Both the position numbers and the translations under genes were made by a program. The notes beneath the pieces are model-generated. The model had not been told where the DNA came from. It ran no database searches and saw only the letters and a list, made by a program, of their open reading frames with translations. A stretch of DNA of 7,142 nt from Geoglobus sp. (GTDB taxonomy: Archaea > Halobacteriota > Archaeoglobi > Archaeoglobales > Archaeoglobaceae). Positions 1 through 6,864 of the stretch are shown piece by piece (position 1 is the stretch's first letter; each line of letters begins with the position of its first letter). The stretch is from assembly GCA_027019885.1 (NCBI GenBank), contig JALUWC010000495.1:1-7142 (forward strand), read 5' to 3'.

Positions 1-1
1 G

Positions 2-1075
2 GATAGCATTCTGAGGATTGCTGAGAGGGCAAAGGACAATCACTGGTTCTGGGACACCGAGATACTTGTTTTAGCTCAGAAGGAGGGAATGAGGATAAAG
101 GAGATTCCGGTGAAGTGGATTCACAGGCAGGATGGAGCTGTGAGCGTTTTTAAAACCTCTATCTACCTATTTTCAAACCTCATGAGGCACTCTGAAAAGC
201 TCTTTTTCTACCTGTCAATTCTCACGGCATTTCTCATATTTCTCGGTCTTCTGATATTCGTTTCCCCTAAAAAGCTACTTCTATCGTTTATCAATCTTAA
301 CCCATTCTATATCACTCTTGCATTGGCTATCTATCCCGTTTCGTTCATTCTGAGGGGTGTGAGGTACGAGCTTCTGATGAGAGAGATCGGAGGCAATCTG
401 GGAGTCGGGTATGCATTCATGGCAACATCCATCAGCCAGAGCCTGAATGTCCTCACTCCAGTCAGGATAGGCGATCTCGGGAGAGCATATGTCTATGCAA
501 GGAGAGGAATCCCTTATCAAAAGAGTTTCAGCGGGCTTGCGGGGGAGAGAATTTACGATATAATTGCCATTCTGATTATAGCGTTTTCAGGGATAGTATT
601 TGTTGGAGCTGAGCATTTCGACATGCTCTTCTACGCTCTCGTTCTTGTATTCCTGATAATTGGTGGTGTTATCGTTCTTTCAAGGACAAAGGGATATGTG
701 GCAAAGGTCATGTCTGATGCCAAGAACCTCATATTTTCAAAAAAAGCTGCAATTTTCATACCTCTATCTCTCACGATCTGGATGATTGATGTCTTGGTGT
801 GCTGGGTAGTGCTACTCTCATTTATCAGAGCTCCAATTTTTGTGCCGAGCTTTGCCGTTGCGATGGGAAACATCGTCAAGATACTGCCTTTAACTCCTGG
901 AGGAATTGGAACCTACGAGGCAACACTCACTCTCATTCTGTCCTCCATAGTGAGCAAGAGTGAGGCTTTTGCAGTCTCCATTGCCGATCACGCAATCAAG
1001 AATTTTATGACCCTTGTCCTTGGGCTCGCCTCATCCATAAAGCTTGGGATAAAACTGGGGGAGATGCGACAATGA
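2..1075 (+). CDS. GT2 glycosyltransferase C-terminal end fused to UPF0104/LPG-synthase-TM flippase-like domain (5' truncated)
   Basis: The frame is open to the window edge, so the ATG at 89 is internal and the gene starts upstream; 357 residues are visible. Residues 1-52 look like the end of a family 2 glycosyltransferase of the dolichyl-phosphate-sugar synthase type: FWDTEILVLAQ at 16-26, KEIPVKW at 33-39, then RQDGAVSVFK. The remainder has about eight membrane helices and the marks of the UPF0104/LPG synthase membrane family, PVRIGDLGRAY (153-163) and LPLTPGGIGTYEA (295-307). In characterised relatives such TM domains move or modify lipids. Inference: the GT2 part loads a sugar onto a polyprenyl phosphate at the cytoplasmic face, and the membrane part anchors it or helps flip the product. 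The gene overlaps the next by ATGA, so the two are probably translated together. The domain assignment is fairly secure; substrate and flipping are not shown. Confidence 0.85.
   Translation, partial: DSILRIAERAKDNHWFWDTEILVLAQKEGMRIKEIPVKWIHRQDGAVSVFKTSIYLFSNLMRHSEKLFFYLSILTAFLIFLGLLIFVSPKKLLLSFINLNPFYITLALAIYPVSFILRGVRYELLMREIGGNLGVGYAFMATSISQSLNVLTPVRIGDLGRAYVYARRGIPYQKSFSGLAGERIYDIIAILIIAFSGIVFVGAEHFDMLFYALVLVFLIIGGVIVLSRTKGYVAKVMSDAKNLIFSKKAAIFIPLSLTIWMIDVLVCWVVLLSFIRAPIFVPSFAVAMGNIVKILPLTPGGIGTYEATLTLILSSIVSKSEAFAVSIADHAIKNFMTLVLGLASSIKLGIKLGEMRQ
1057..1063 (+). promoter_or_regulatory. Ribosome binding site for the DUF2298 gene
   Basis: A GGGGGAG stretch lies in the last codons of the upstream gene, 8 bases before the ATG at 1072. 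It contains the GGAG core that pairs with the archaeal 16S rRNA tail. It supports the ATG inside the ATGA overlap as the true start. Confidence 0.5.
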
Positions 1076-2898
1076 TTGAGGGAATCATTCTATTCCTGAT
1101 AATCCAGCTCTTTTTTTCTTTTACATTCAAGGATGGTTACATATCAAAACTTCTTTCTCTGACGACAATCGCATTTCTGACATACCTGTTTGCTCATTTC
1201 CTGAGCTTTACAGCCTCTTACATGATATCTGTATCAATTGTGGGTCTTTACACAGCATACAGACTGAAAAATGACAGCGTTACGCTTGATTTTAGAGGAG
1301 AGACTGTTTTCATCGGATTTTTTCTCTACTTCCTCTTTCTCAGAAGTCTTGTTCCAGATCTCATCGGAGCCGAGAAGTTCATGGATTCTGCAGTCCTCAA
1401 CTCAGTTCTCAACAGCAACTTCTTCCCACCCCCGGATCCCTATTTTGCCGGAAAAAGGCTTGATGTTTACTACTACTTCGGGCATGTCATTGCTGCTGTC
1501 ATAGCAAAGTTCACCGCAATGCCCTCAGAATATGCCTACAACGTTGCAATGGCGTTTTTCTCTGCTGTGAGCTTTTCCATACTGTACGGTTTTCTGAGAG
1601 AGAGAGGAATTGGGTGGATTGGCTTGATTCCTTTAATTGCAGGGCCTCTTTATTCAACTGTAGATCTCATACATACTCTATCAACTGGGAAGCTTCCGGG
1701 ATATCTCTTTTACTGGAACTCGACAAGGATAATTCCTGATACAACGTTTGGAAAAGTCATAACGGAATTTCCCTATTTCAGCTTCATCCATGCTGATTTA
1801 CATGCCCACACAATCGCAATACCTCTCAAAATTCTGTTCATAGCAATTCTCTACAAATTTTACAGAGAAAATGAATATTCTTTTGCGATTCCAGTTCTCA
1901 ATTTCGCTCTTTTCGCAACAAACTCCTGGGACGCTCCAGCCTTCTTTTTGATTTCGGCTGGCATTCTGCTGTGGAAGGACAGAAATTACTGGCCCATTGT
2001 TGCTCTGTCAGCAATTCTTATTCTAATTTTCAAGCTTGAAATGAAAACATCTGCTCCAGTGTTTTTGACATGGGAGTTCTCGCCATTCTATGAGTTTGCG
2101 ATGTTCTGGGGCCTTTTTCTGATACTTGTGTATTTCAGATATTTTCAAGACATCCGAAAAAATCCGTATCCCCTTCTCCTCGCTTTGCCATCATTCCTCA
2201 TTCCGGCATTCCTCTTTATCCCTCCAGCTTATTACGCCCTGAGAAGGAGGGACTTTGATGACATTCTGCTTGCAGCGGCATCAGCATTTATTCTGATATG
2301 TGAGTTTATTGCTATAGACTTCAGAATGAATACTTATTTCAAGTTTTATCTTTTGGCCTGGGTTCTTCTCCTTCCTTCTCTTTCAGACTCGCTGAGGAGG
2401 CTGTATGAGAGAAGAAAAGAGGTGACCTTGGTTTTGATTGCCCTCATGCTGGTCTATCCAGTGGTTGCAACCCCTGTAAGGCATTACAAAGCAGAATTCA
2501 GCCTGGATGGCTTAAAATTCATGAAGGATATGTATCCCGGGGATTATGATGCTGTGAAGTGGCTTTACGGGAAAAATGCAGTTATTGTTGAGGGTGTTGC
2601 GGGGAGCTATACATACAGCGGTAGAATTGCTTCTTTTTCAGCAAATCAGGCCATCATTGCATGGCCAAATCATGAGGTTCACTGGAGAAATAATGGAGGG
2701 GAGATTGCGAAAAGGATAGCTGATGTCAGGGCAATTTACACATCAGAGTGCAATGTTGCAAGGCAGATAGCCGAGAAATATGGTGCGAAATACATAATCT
2801 ACGGAGATTATGAGAGAAAACTCTATGGAGAGCAGAATTTCTCGTGCATGGAGCTCGTTTTTGAAAGCAAAGGCACCGAAATATATCGGGTTAAATAA
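1072..2898 (+). CDS. DUF2298 (YYY family) multi-pass membrane protein, probable GT-C-like glycosyltransferase
   Basis: This 608-residue protein is very hydrophobic, with roughly 12 or more membrane helices up to about residue 467 and then a soluble C-terminal domain (about 475-608). The family marks are GAEKFMD (99-105) in the first large loop, VYYYFGH (132-138; the YYY that names the family), FPYFSFIHADLHAHTIAIP (233-251), NSWDAP (284-289) and NTYFKFYLLAW (420-430). The layout, with an acidic residue in the first external loop, many helices and a C-terminal globular domain, resembles GT-C enzymes that take sugars from polyprenyl phosphates. No activity is known to me for this family. The ATGA overlap with a GT2/flippase-like gene supports a role in external glycosylation, perhaps of S-layer proteins or lipids. 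The family assignment is strong; the enzymatic role is inference. Confidence 0.85.
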   Translation: MIEGIILFLIIQLFFSFTFKDGYISKLLSLTTIAFLTYLFAHFLSFTASYMISVSIVGLYTAYRLKNDSVTLDFRGETVFIGFFLYFLFLRSLVPDLIGAEKFMDSAVLNSVLNSNFFPPPDPYFAGKRLDVYYYFGHVIAAVIAKFTAMPSEYAYNVAMAFFSAVSFSILYGFLRERGIGWIGLIPLIAGPLYSTVDLIHTLSTGKLPGYLFYWNSTRIIPDTTFGKVITEFPYFSFIHADLHAHTIAIPLKILFIAILYKFYRENEYSFAIPVLNFALFATNSWDAPAFFLISAGILLWKDRNYWPIVALSAILILIFKLEMKTSAPVFLTWEFSPFYEFAMFWGLFLILVYFRYFQDIRKNPYPLLLALPSFLIPAFLFIPPAYYALRRRDFDDILLAAASAFILICEFIAIDFRMNTYFKFYLLAWVLLLPSLSDSLRRLYERRKEVTLVLIALMLVYPVVATPVRHYKAEFSLDGLKFMKDMYPGDYDAVKWLYGKNAVIVEGVAGSYTYSGRIASFSANQAIIAWPNHEVHWRNNGGEIAKRIADVRAIYTSECNVARQIAEKYGAKYIIYGDYERKLYGEQNFSCMELVFESKGTEIYRVK

Positions 2899-2901
2899 AC
2901 C
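2876..2901. repeat. Two adjoining short inverted repeats at a convergent gene junction
   Basis: CCGA-AATATA-TCGG (2876-2889) is followed directly by GGTT-AAATA-AACC (2889-2901). They span the end of the DUF2298 gene, its TAA stop and the 4-base gap before the stop of the radical SAM gene. Both can form on either strand. The stems are only 4 bp, weak at high temperature, and archaeal termination usually relies on T-tracts, so a role in termination is only a possibility. Confidence 0.25.
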
Positions 2902-2902
2902 A

Positions 2903-4330
2903 TCAGGGTAACTCAACTTCAGCAGTTTCCATTGCTTTTTCAAACTCTCTTCTCAGTCTGCTCTTTCTGTATCCCATGTTTATCCTGTCCCATGGGAATT
3001 CTCTGTCGAATGGGTGATGGTCGAGGAATTCAGCCAGCTCTGATTTGATGATCCTCGAAAGGGTCAGCTTTCTGTCAAGGTATTTTCCGACTCTCTCGTC
3101 TCCCCGTGATAAAACTGTCTGTATTGCAAATTTTTCAATGCTTTCAACATCAACATCGGCAATTTTCCTGAGTTTTGAAATGAGGTATTTCCTCTTTCTT
3201 CTCATCTCTTCTATGCTGTCCAGAACATTTTTGCTTGGATCCCCACCATATGGTAGCCACTGAAAGGGAGTGTGGGGCTTCGGGACAAGGGGGTTTATGG
3301 AAACGCTCACCCTTTTTCCCGTGTTTTTAATCTTTTCAACAAGCCTGATTATTTCATTCAGATCGTCATAGCTCTCCCCCGGCAAGCCGAACATGAAGTA
3401 AAGTTTTATTCTCTCAACGTCTTTTGCGATTTCAACAGCACTGAGAATGTCTTCCTCGTCAATCCCCTTGTTCACAACTTCTCTCAATTTCTCACTACCA
3501 GCCTCAGGAGCGAGGGTCAGGGTTCTCACATCTGAAAGCAGTTCTGCCATCTCCTCGTCGAATTTATCTGCTCTGAGAGATGATGGGGAAACGTGGAATC
3601 CAAGGTCTTTAAGGCGGTGGAGCACATCCTTGAATTCTGGATGATCTGTCGGGGATGGTGAAATTATTGCAACTTTTTCAGCAAGATCTCTGTTTGCTTC
3701 TGCAATTGAAACTATTTCATCAGCACTTCTCCACCTTGCAGGACTGTATATCTGTCTGACAATGCAGAACCTGCACCCCCTTGGACATCCTCTGCCAATT
3801 TCAATTAAAATTGATCTACCATAAGCATTATCCGATACAATCTGAGCTCTCATCTCCGAGTCAAGTTCAACGACCCTTCTTTTCATGCTGTATGGCATCA
3901 ACCCTTCAACATGCCTGTCTTCAATGACATCAGTGACAGCATTTTCAACCTCTCCGATGAACAGCCTGTCAAAAATGCCGACAAAAGGAAATGGATTCTG
4001 GATCACACACGCCCCTCCTGCGATTGTTTTTCCTCTGAATTTTCCTTTCTTCAGAATTTTAACAGCATTGAAGATGTCTTCCTCGTATTGCAGGGAGAAA
4101 AGGGCAATGAAAAAATTGTTGATATATGCACCCGACTCAACACTTCTAAGCCCCTCGAAAACATCCGTGTAGAATCTTTCAGCAATGTAATCTTCGTTCG
4201 AGTTTATCTCGAAGTATATCCTCTGCAAACCCAGATTTGTTATTCCGCCAACATATCTGTTTGGATAGACTACAGCAACTCTCCTATGTTTTTTTGAAAA
4301 TTTTTTTAAAAAAGGATTGAATTCCTTCAT
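2903..4330 (-). CDS. Radical SAM protein with B12-binding-like N-terminal region, function unknown
   Basis: This 475-residue protein has a Rossmann-like N-terminal region (about 16-140; VVYPNRYVGGITNLGLQ and IAGGACVIQNPFPF) of the sort found before radical SAM domains in B12-binding-type enzymes, but no DxHxxG cobalamin motif. The radical SAM core follows: CPRGCRFC with C182, C186 and C189 for the 4Fe-4S cluster, LAPEAGSEKLREVVNKG (273-289), and FMFGLPGES (312-320). NPLVPKPHTPFQW (346-358) and a C-terminal FPWDRINMG (445-453) resemble uncharacterised radical SAM proteins of the TIGR03960 type, which I recall by pattern only. An in-frame TAA four codons upstream makes this ATG the first possible start. 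It overlaps ilvN by ATGA, so it is probably translationally coupled to it. The radical SAM assignment is certain; the substrate is unknown. Confidence 0.9.
   Translation of the reverse strand: MKEFNPFLKKFSKKHRRVAVVYPNRYVGGITNLGLQRIYFEINSNEDYIAERFYTDVFEGLRSVESGAYINNFFIALFSLQYEEDIFNAVKILKKGKFRGKTIAGGACVIQNPFPFVGIFDRLFIGEVENAVTDVIEDRHVEGLMPYSMKRRVVELDSEMRAQIVSDNAYGRSILIEIGRGCPRGCRFCIVRQIYSPARWRSADEIVSIAEANRDLAEKVAIISPSPTDHPEFKDVLHRLKDLGFHVSPSSLRADKFDEEMAELLSDVRTLTLAPEAGSEKLREVVNKGIDEEDILSAVEIAKDVERIKLYFMFGLPGESYDDLNEIIRLVEKIKNTGKRVSVSINPLVPKPHTPFQWLPYGGDPSKNVLDSIEEMRRKRKYLISKLRKIADVDVESIEKFAIQTVLSRGDERVGKYLDRKLTLSRIIKSELAEFLDHHPFDREFPWDRINMGYRKSRLRREFEKAMETAEVELP
2931..2940 (+). terminator. Possible T-tract terminator for the rightward membrane-protein transcript
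   Basis: A T5 run (2936-2940) followed by a pyrimidine-rich stretch lies about 40 bases past the DUF2298 stop, within the antisense of the radical SAM gene end. Archaeal RNA polymerase can stop at such T-tracts without a hairpin. The run is short, so this is weak. Confidence 0.2.
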
Positions 4331-4812
4331 TCCAAGGATTTACTCCCTCTCTGCATCGCTATTTTCCCGGTTCTTGCAACTTCTTTTATTCCATACTGTC
4401 TCATCAAATCAATAAAAGCCCCTATCTTATCTTCATCTCCCGTCACTTCAATGATCATAGAATCTCTTGCAACATCCACTATTCTCGCCCTGAATATGTT
4501 TGCAATCTCTATAATTTCAGCCCTGCTCTGAGGGTTAGCTGAGACCTTAATCAGAGCAAGCTCTCTGTCAACAGAATTTGTACTGACATCGCTCACCTTG
4601 ACAACATCTATGAGCTTGTTGAGCTGCTTTGCAACCTGCTCTATCGTTCTGTCATCTCCTGAAACAACAATTGTCATCCTTGAAATACCGTCCTTCTCTG
4701 TAACTCCAACTGCCAAACTTTCAATGTTGAATCCTCTCCTCCTGAAAAGCCCTGCAACTCTCGCAAGAACTCCCGGCTTGTTCTCAACAAGGGCAGCTAT
4801 TGTGTGCCTCAT
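4327..4812 (-). CDS. ilvN: Acetolactate synthase small (regulatory) subunit, ACT domain
   Basis: This is the regulatory subunit that activates IlvB and makes it sensitive to end-product valine. Its 161 residues match the usual length (about 160-170). The N-terminal ACT domain (about 2-77) carries ENKPGVLARVAGLFRRRGFN; the C-terminal half starts near RELALIKV (83-90) and ends GIKEVARTGKIAMQRG. N11, G14 and N29 align by number with E. coli IlvH residues whose change relieves valine inhibition, so the valine site looks intact and feedback is predicted. It follows ilvB by 3 bases, with a strong GGAGGTG site 6 bases before this ATG, and overlaps the next gene by ATGA. The ilvB stop codon lies in frame just upstream, which fixes the start. 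IlvN and IlvH are orthologous names for this subunit. Confidence 0.97.
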   Translation of the reverse strand: MRHTIAALVENKPGVLARVAGLFRRRGFNIESLAVGVTEKDGISRMTIVVSGDDRTIEQVAKQLNKLIDVVKVSDVSTNSVDRELALIKVSANPQSRAEIIEIANIFRARIVDVARDSMIIEVTGDEDKIGAFIDLMRQYGIKEVARTGKIAMQRGSKSLE

Positions 4813-4815
4813 GCC

Positions 4816-6480
4816 TTACACCTCCTCATCTATGACCTCATGCAGTGCGGCTCCGGCGGGAACCATGGGATACACATTCTCAAGCCTGTCAACCCTGAAA
4901 TCAATCACAACAGGTGCATCTATCTCGAAAGCCTCTTTAAGAGCATCTTCCACTTCCGATTGCTTTTCAACAGTCATGCCAACCGCACCAAATCCCTCTG
5001 CAATCTTCTCAAAGGTCATCTCCTTGCATCTGAGACATGTTGCTGAATATCTTTCGTCATAGAACAGCTCCTGCCACTGTCTCACCATTCCGAGAAACAT
5101 GTTGTTGAGAACCATCACCTTAACATTTATGCCGAAATCAACACATGTTGCAAGCTCCTGAATGTTCATCAGAAAGCTTCCATCTCCGGCAATATCAATA
5201 ACCTGATTCTCAGGAAATGCTGTCTTAACACCGATCGCTGCTGGAAATCCGAAACCCATCGTGCCAAGACCTCCGGATGTTATGAACTGTCTTGGCCTTT
5301 TGACTTTGAAGTACTGGGCAGCCCACATCTGATTCTGCCCAACTTCTGTTGTCACAATTGCGTCAGACTGCAGTTCCCATATCTTCTGGATTATGTACTG
5401 GGGTTTGAGCTTTCCATCATCCTTAAATCTCAGGGGATAATCTCTTTTCCACCCCTCAACCCTGCTCTCCCACTCCTTTCTCTTTCTGTGGTTTATGTGC
5501 TTTATCAGCTCGTTCAGTATGAGCCTGGCATCTCCCACAATTGGTATGTCAACATCAACATTCTTCCCGATTTCAGCAGGATCAATATCTATGTGAATTA
5601 TTCTGGCGTCTGGGGCGAAATCAGCAACCCTGCCTGTTGTTCTGTCAGAAAATCTTATACCGACTGCTATTATCAGATCGCTCTCCTGCACAGCATAATT
5701 TGCATACTTTGCGCCATGCATCCCGACAAATCCCAAGCTGAGAGGATGTGTCTCGGGGATTGATCCCTTGCCCATGAGGCTTGTTGCAACATAGGCTGGT
5801 ATGCTTTCAGCAAGCTTTGTCAGCTCTTCAGTTGCATTTGCGAGTATAACCCCACCACCTGCAAGTATGACGGGGCGTTCAGCCTTCATTATCATCTCTG
5901 CTGCTCTCTTTATCTGTCTTGGGTGTCCAGAATATTTGGGCTTGTATCCCGGGAGATTAACCTTCTCGGGATAATCAAATTCAATATCGGCAGTTGTAAC
6001 ATCTTTTGGCAGATCTATGAGCACGGGCCCAGGTCTTCCAGTTCCTGCGATGTGAAACGCCTCTTTGATTATGTTTGGAATTTCATTCTCATCTGTAATG
6101 AGGTAGTTGTGCTTTGTGATTGGCATGGTGATTCCTGTAATGTCAGCTTCCTGAAATGCGTCATTGCCTATGAGGCTTCTCCCAACCTGTCCTGTCATCA
6201 CAAGGACTGGAGACGAGTCCATGTACGCTGTAGCTATGCCCGTGACCGTGTTTGTCGCTCCCGGCCCGGATGTTGCAAATGCAACTCCAACCCTGCCCGT
6301 TGCTCTCGCATACCCATCTGCAGCATGAACTGCAGCCTGTTCATGTCTTGTCAGAATGTGCTTTATTCCTGAATCAAAGAGCGCATCGTACACCTCAATT
6401 ATCGCTCCCCCGGGTATTCCGAAAATGTGTTTCACACCCTCCATTTCCAAGGCTTTAACAATGGCATCAGCACCTCTCAT
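4816..6480 (-). CDS. ilvB: Acetolactate synthase large (catalytic) subunit, TPP- and FAD-dependent
   Basis: The enzyme joins two pyruvates to acetolactate, or pyruvate and 2-oxobutyrate to acetohydroxybutyrate, the first shared step of branched-chain amino acid synthesis. The 554 residues are full length. The TPP pyrimidine domain (about 1-165) has [14 protein letters not shown] (21-34), catalytic E47 in [24 protein letters not shown] (71-77), F109 and K159. The central FAD-binding domain (about 190-325) has RFSDRTTG (276-283). The C-terminal TPP/Mg domain has GDG at 432-434 with NN at 459-460, and QWQELFY with the conserved W469. The anabolic form is indicated by intact FAD-domain motifs and the adjacent ilvN. 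The start is fixed by an in-frame TAG five codons upstream. One oddity is a CxxC (C482, C485) in the segment after RYS. Transcription probably begins at a TATA element near 6594. Confidence 0.97.
   Translation of the reverse strand: MRGADAIVKALEMEGVKHIFGIPGGAIIEVYDALFDSGIKHILTRHEQAAVHAADGYARATGRVGVAFATSGPGATNTVTGIATAYMDSSPVLVMTGQVGRSLIGNDAFQEADITGITMPITKHNYLITDENEIPNIIKEAFHIAGTGRPGPVLIDLPKDVTTADIEFDYPEKVNLPGYKPKYSGHPRQIKRAAEMIMKAERPVILAGGGVILANATEELTKLAESIPAYVATSLMGKGSIPETHPLSLGFVGMHGAKYANYAVQESDLIIAVGIRFSDRTTGRVADFAPDARIIHIDIDPAEIGKNVDVDIPIVGDARLILNELIKHINHRKRKEWESRVEGWKRDYPLRFKDDGKLKPQYIIQKIWELQSDAIVTTEVGQNQMWAAQYFKVKRPRQFITSGGLGTMGFGFPAAIGVKTAFPENQVIDIAGDGSFLMNIQELATCVDFGINVKVMVLNNMFLGMVRQWQELFYDERYSATCLRCKEMTFEKIAEGFGAVGMTVEKQSEVEDALKEAFEIDAPVVIDFRVDRLENVYPMVPAGAALHEVIDEEV
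4819..4825 (-). promoter_or_regulatory. Strong Shine-Dalgarno site for ilvN
   Basis: The minus strand reads GGAGGTG, a near-ideal match to the archaeal anti-Shine-Dalgarno, within the last codons of ilvB and 6 bases before the ilvN ATG. It allows ilvN to be initiated as ribosomes finish ilvB, which would help keep the two subunits in balance. Confidence 0.8.
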
Positions 6481-6511
6481 AACCCACCACCGCTAAGAAG
6501 AAATTCAGCAT
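6467..6511 (-). other. Short upstream ORF (14 codons) overlapping the ilvB start
   Basis: On the minus strand, an ATG at 6511 opens a 14-codon frame, [14 protein letters not shown], ending in TGA at 6467-6469, 14 bases into ilvB but in another frame. It contains two Leu and tandem Val (GTG GTG) codons, products of the pathway that ilvB starts. No good Shine-Dalgarno precedes it, and a frame this short is common by chance. It could be a leader peptide affecting ilvB translation, or nothing. Confidence 0.25.
6483..6491 (-). promoter_or_regulatory. Probable ribosome binding site for ilvB
   Basis: The minus strand reads GGTGGTGGG ending 2 bases before the ilvB ATG. The GGTG units can pair with the CACC of the archaeal 16S tail, but it is not the canonical GGAGG and the close spacing makes the exact pairing uncertain. 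The same bases form the tandem valine codons of a short upstream ORF. Confidence 0.4.
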
Positions 6512-6538
6512 ACCACTACAATCAAAAAAAGCTCCAAG

Positions 6539-6556
6539 TTTGCAGATCTTGCCAAA
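6539..6556. promoter_or_regulatory. Imperfect palindrome in the ilvB leader, possible operator
   Basis: On the + strand TTTGCAGATCTTGCCAAA has arms TTTGC and GCCAAA (one bulged base) around an AGATCT-centred core. It lies just downstream of the predicted ilvB transcription start, where a repressor could act. It is short and imperfect, and no known regulator motif is recognised. Confidence 0.2.
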
Positions 6557-6586
6557 TTTTTTTGCATTGAGCCTACATGAGAGTGT

Positions 6587-6604
6587 GAATTTATATAATT
6601 TTTC
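6587..6604 (-). promoter_or_regulatory. BRE/TATA promoter of the ilvB-ilvN-radical SAM operon
   Basis: The minus strand reads GAAAAATTATATAAATTC: an A-rich BRE (6599-6604) followed by a TATA box (6590-6598). Archaeal transcription starts about 25 bases downstream of the TATA centre, placing the start near 6568 and giving a leader of about 88 nt before ilvB. No other TATA-like element lies nearer ilvB. Confidence 0.6.
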
Positions 6605-6634
6605 ATTGGTTTCTCTTTTGTTTCGGGAGTGATA

Positions 6635-6650
6635 AAGAAAAATTTAAATA
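6635..6650 (+). promoter_or_regulatory. BRE/TATA promoter of the small membrane protein gene (leaderless)
   Basis: AAGAAAAA (BRE-like) is followed by TTTAAATA (6643-6650). The TATA centre lies about 26 bases before the ATG at 6673, so transcription should start at or within a base or two of the start codon. The absence of any Shine-Dalgarno in the bases before the ATG fits a leaderless mRNA. Confidence 0.6.
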
Positions 6651-6672
6651 AAGTTTACTTTTATTTCTTTCT

Positions 6673-6864
6673 ATGTTTGGGTTTATGGCTTTCGGTATTA
6701 TTGAGCTGCTAACACTGTTTGCCTTTGCACTGATCGTTCTCTATCCGTGGGCCATAATACTGGAAAAGGCAGGAAAGAGCAAGCTTCTGGCTCTGCTGGT
6801 ATTCATACCATTTGGAATTCTGATACTTCCGTGGTATCTTGCTTTAAGTGAGTGGAGAAGGTAG
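6673..6864 (+). CDS. Small two-helix membrane protein, function unknown
   Basis: The 63 residues form two membrane helices (about 7-30 and 38-58) joined by a short charged turn, EKAGKSK (31-37). A basic tail, SEWRR, closes the protein. The pattern of a K-A-G turn, then a helix with IPFG and ending in ALSEW, resembles widespread short membrane proteins in which a KAG turn is followed by a helix with an IP motif and an FSEWP-like end. None of these has a function known to me. Support for it being real comes from a well-placed leaderless promoter, typical codon use and a clear amphipathic layout. It stops directly against the stop codon of a convergent winged-helix regulator gene. The ATG at 6685 (M5) is a less likely alternative start. 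Confidence 0.75.
   Translation: MFGFMAFGIIELLTLFAFALIVLYPWAIILEKAGKSKLLALLVFIPFGILILPWYLALSEWRR

Noticed and set aside
89..91. ATG at 89 as the true start of the first gene
   Set aside because: The 29 codons before it are open and encode conserved GT2 sequence (FWDTE), so the gene begins outside the window.
2743..2943. 66-residue minus-strand frame over the convergent junction
   Set aside because: No promoter or ribosome site, and it overlaps the ends of two well-supported genes.
3911..4297. 128-residue open frame on the + strand inside the radical SAM gene
   Set aside because: It is antisense to a gene with clear motifs, lacks a promoter, ribosome site or recognisable domain, and is explained by codon bias of the opposite strand.
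4598..5062. 154-residue Ser/Thr-rich + strand frame across the ilvN-ilvB junction
   Set aside because: The Ser/Thr/Leu-rich composition is typical of antisense frames, and it overlaps two certain genes.
5923..6372. 149-residue Cys-rich + strand frame inside ilvB
   Set aside because: It is antisense to conserved IlvB motifs, and its cysteines arise from the complement of Ala/Gly-rich codons; no cysteine spacing of a known domain.
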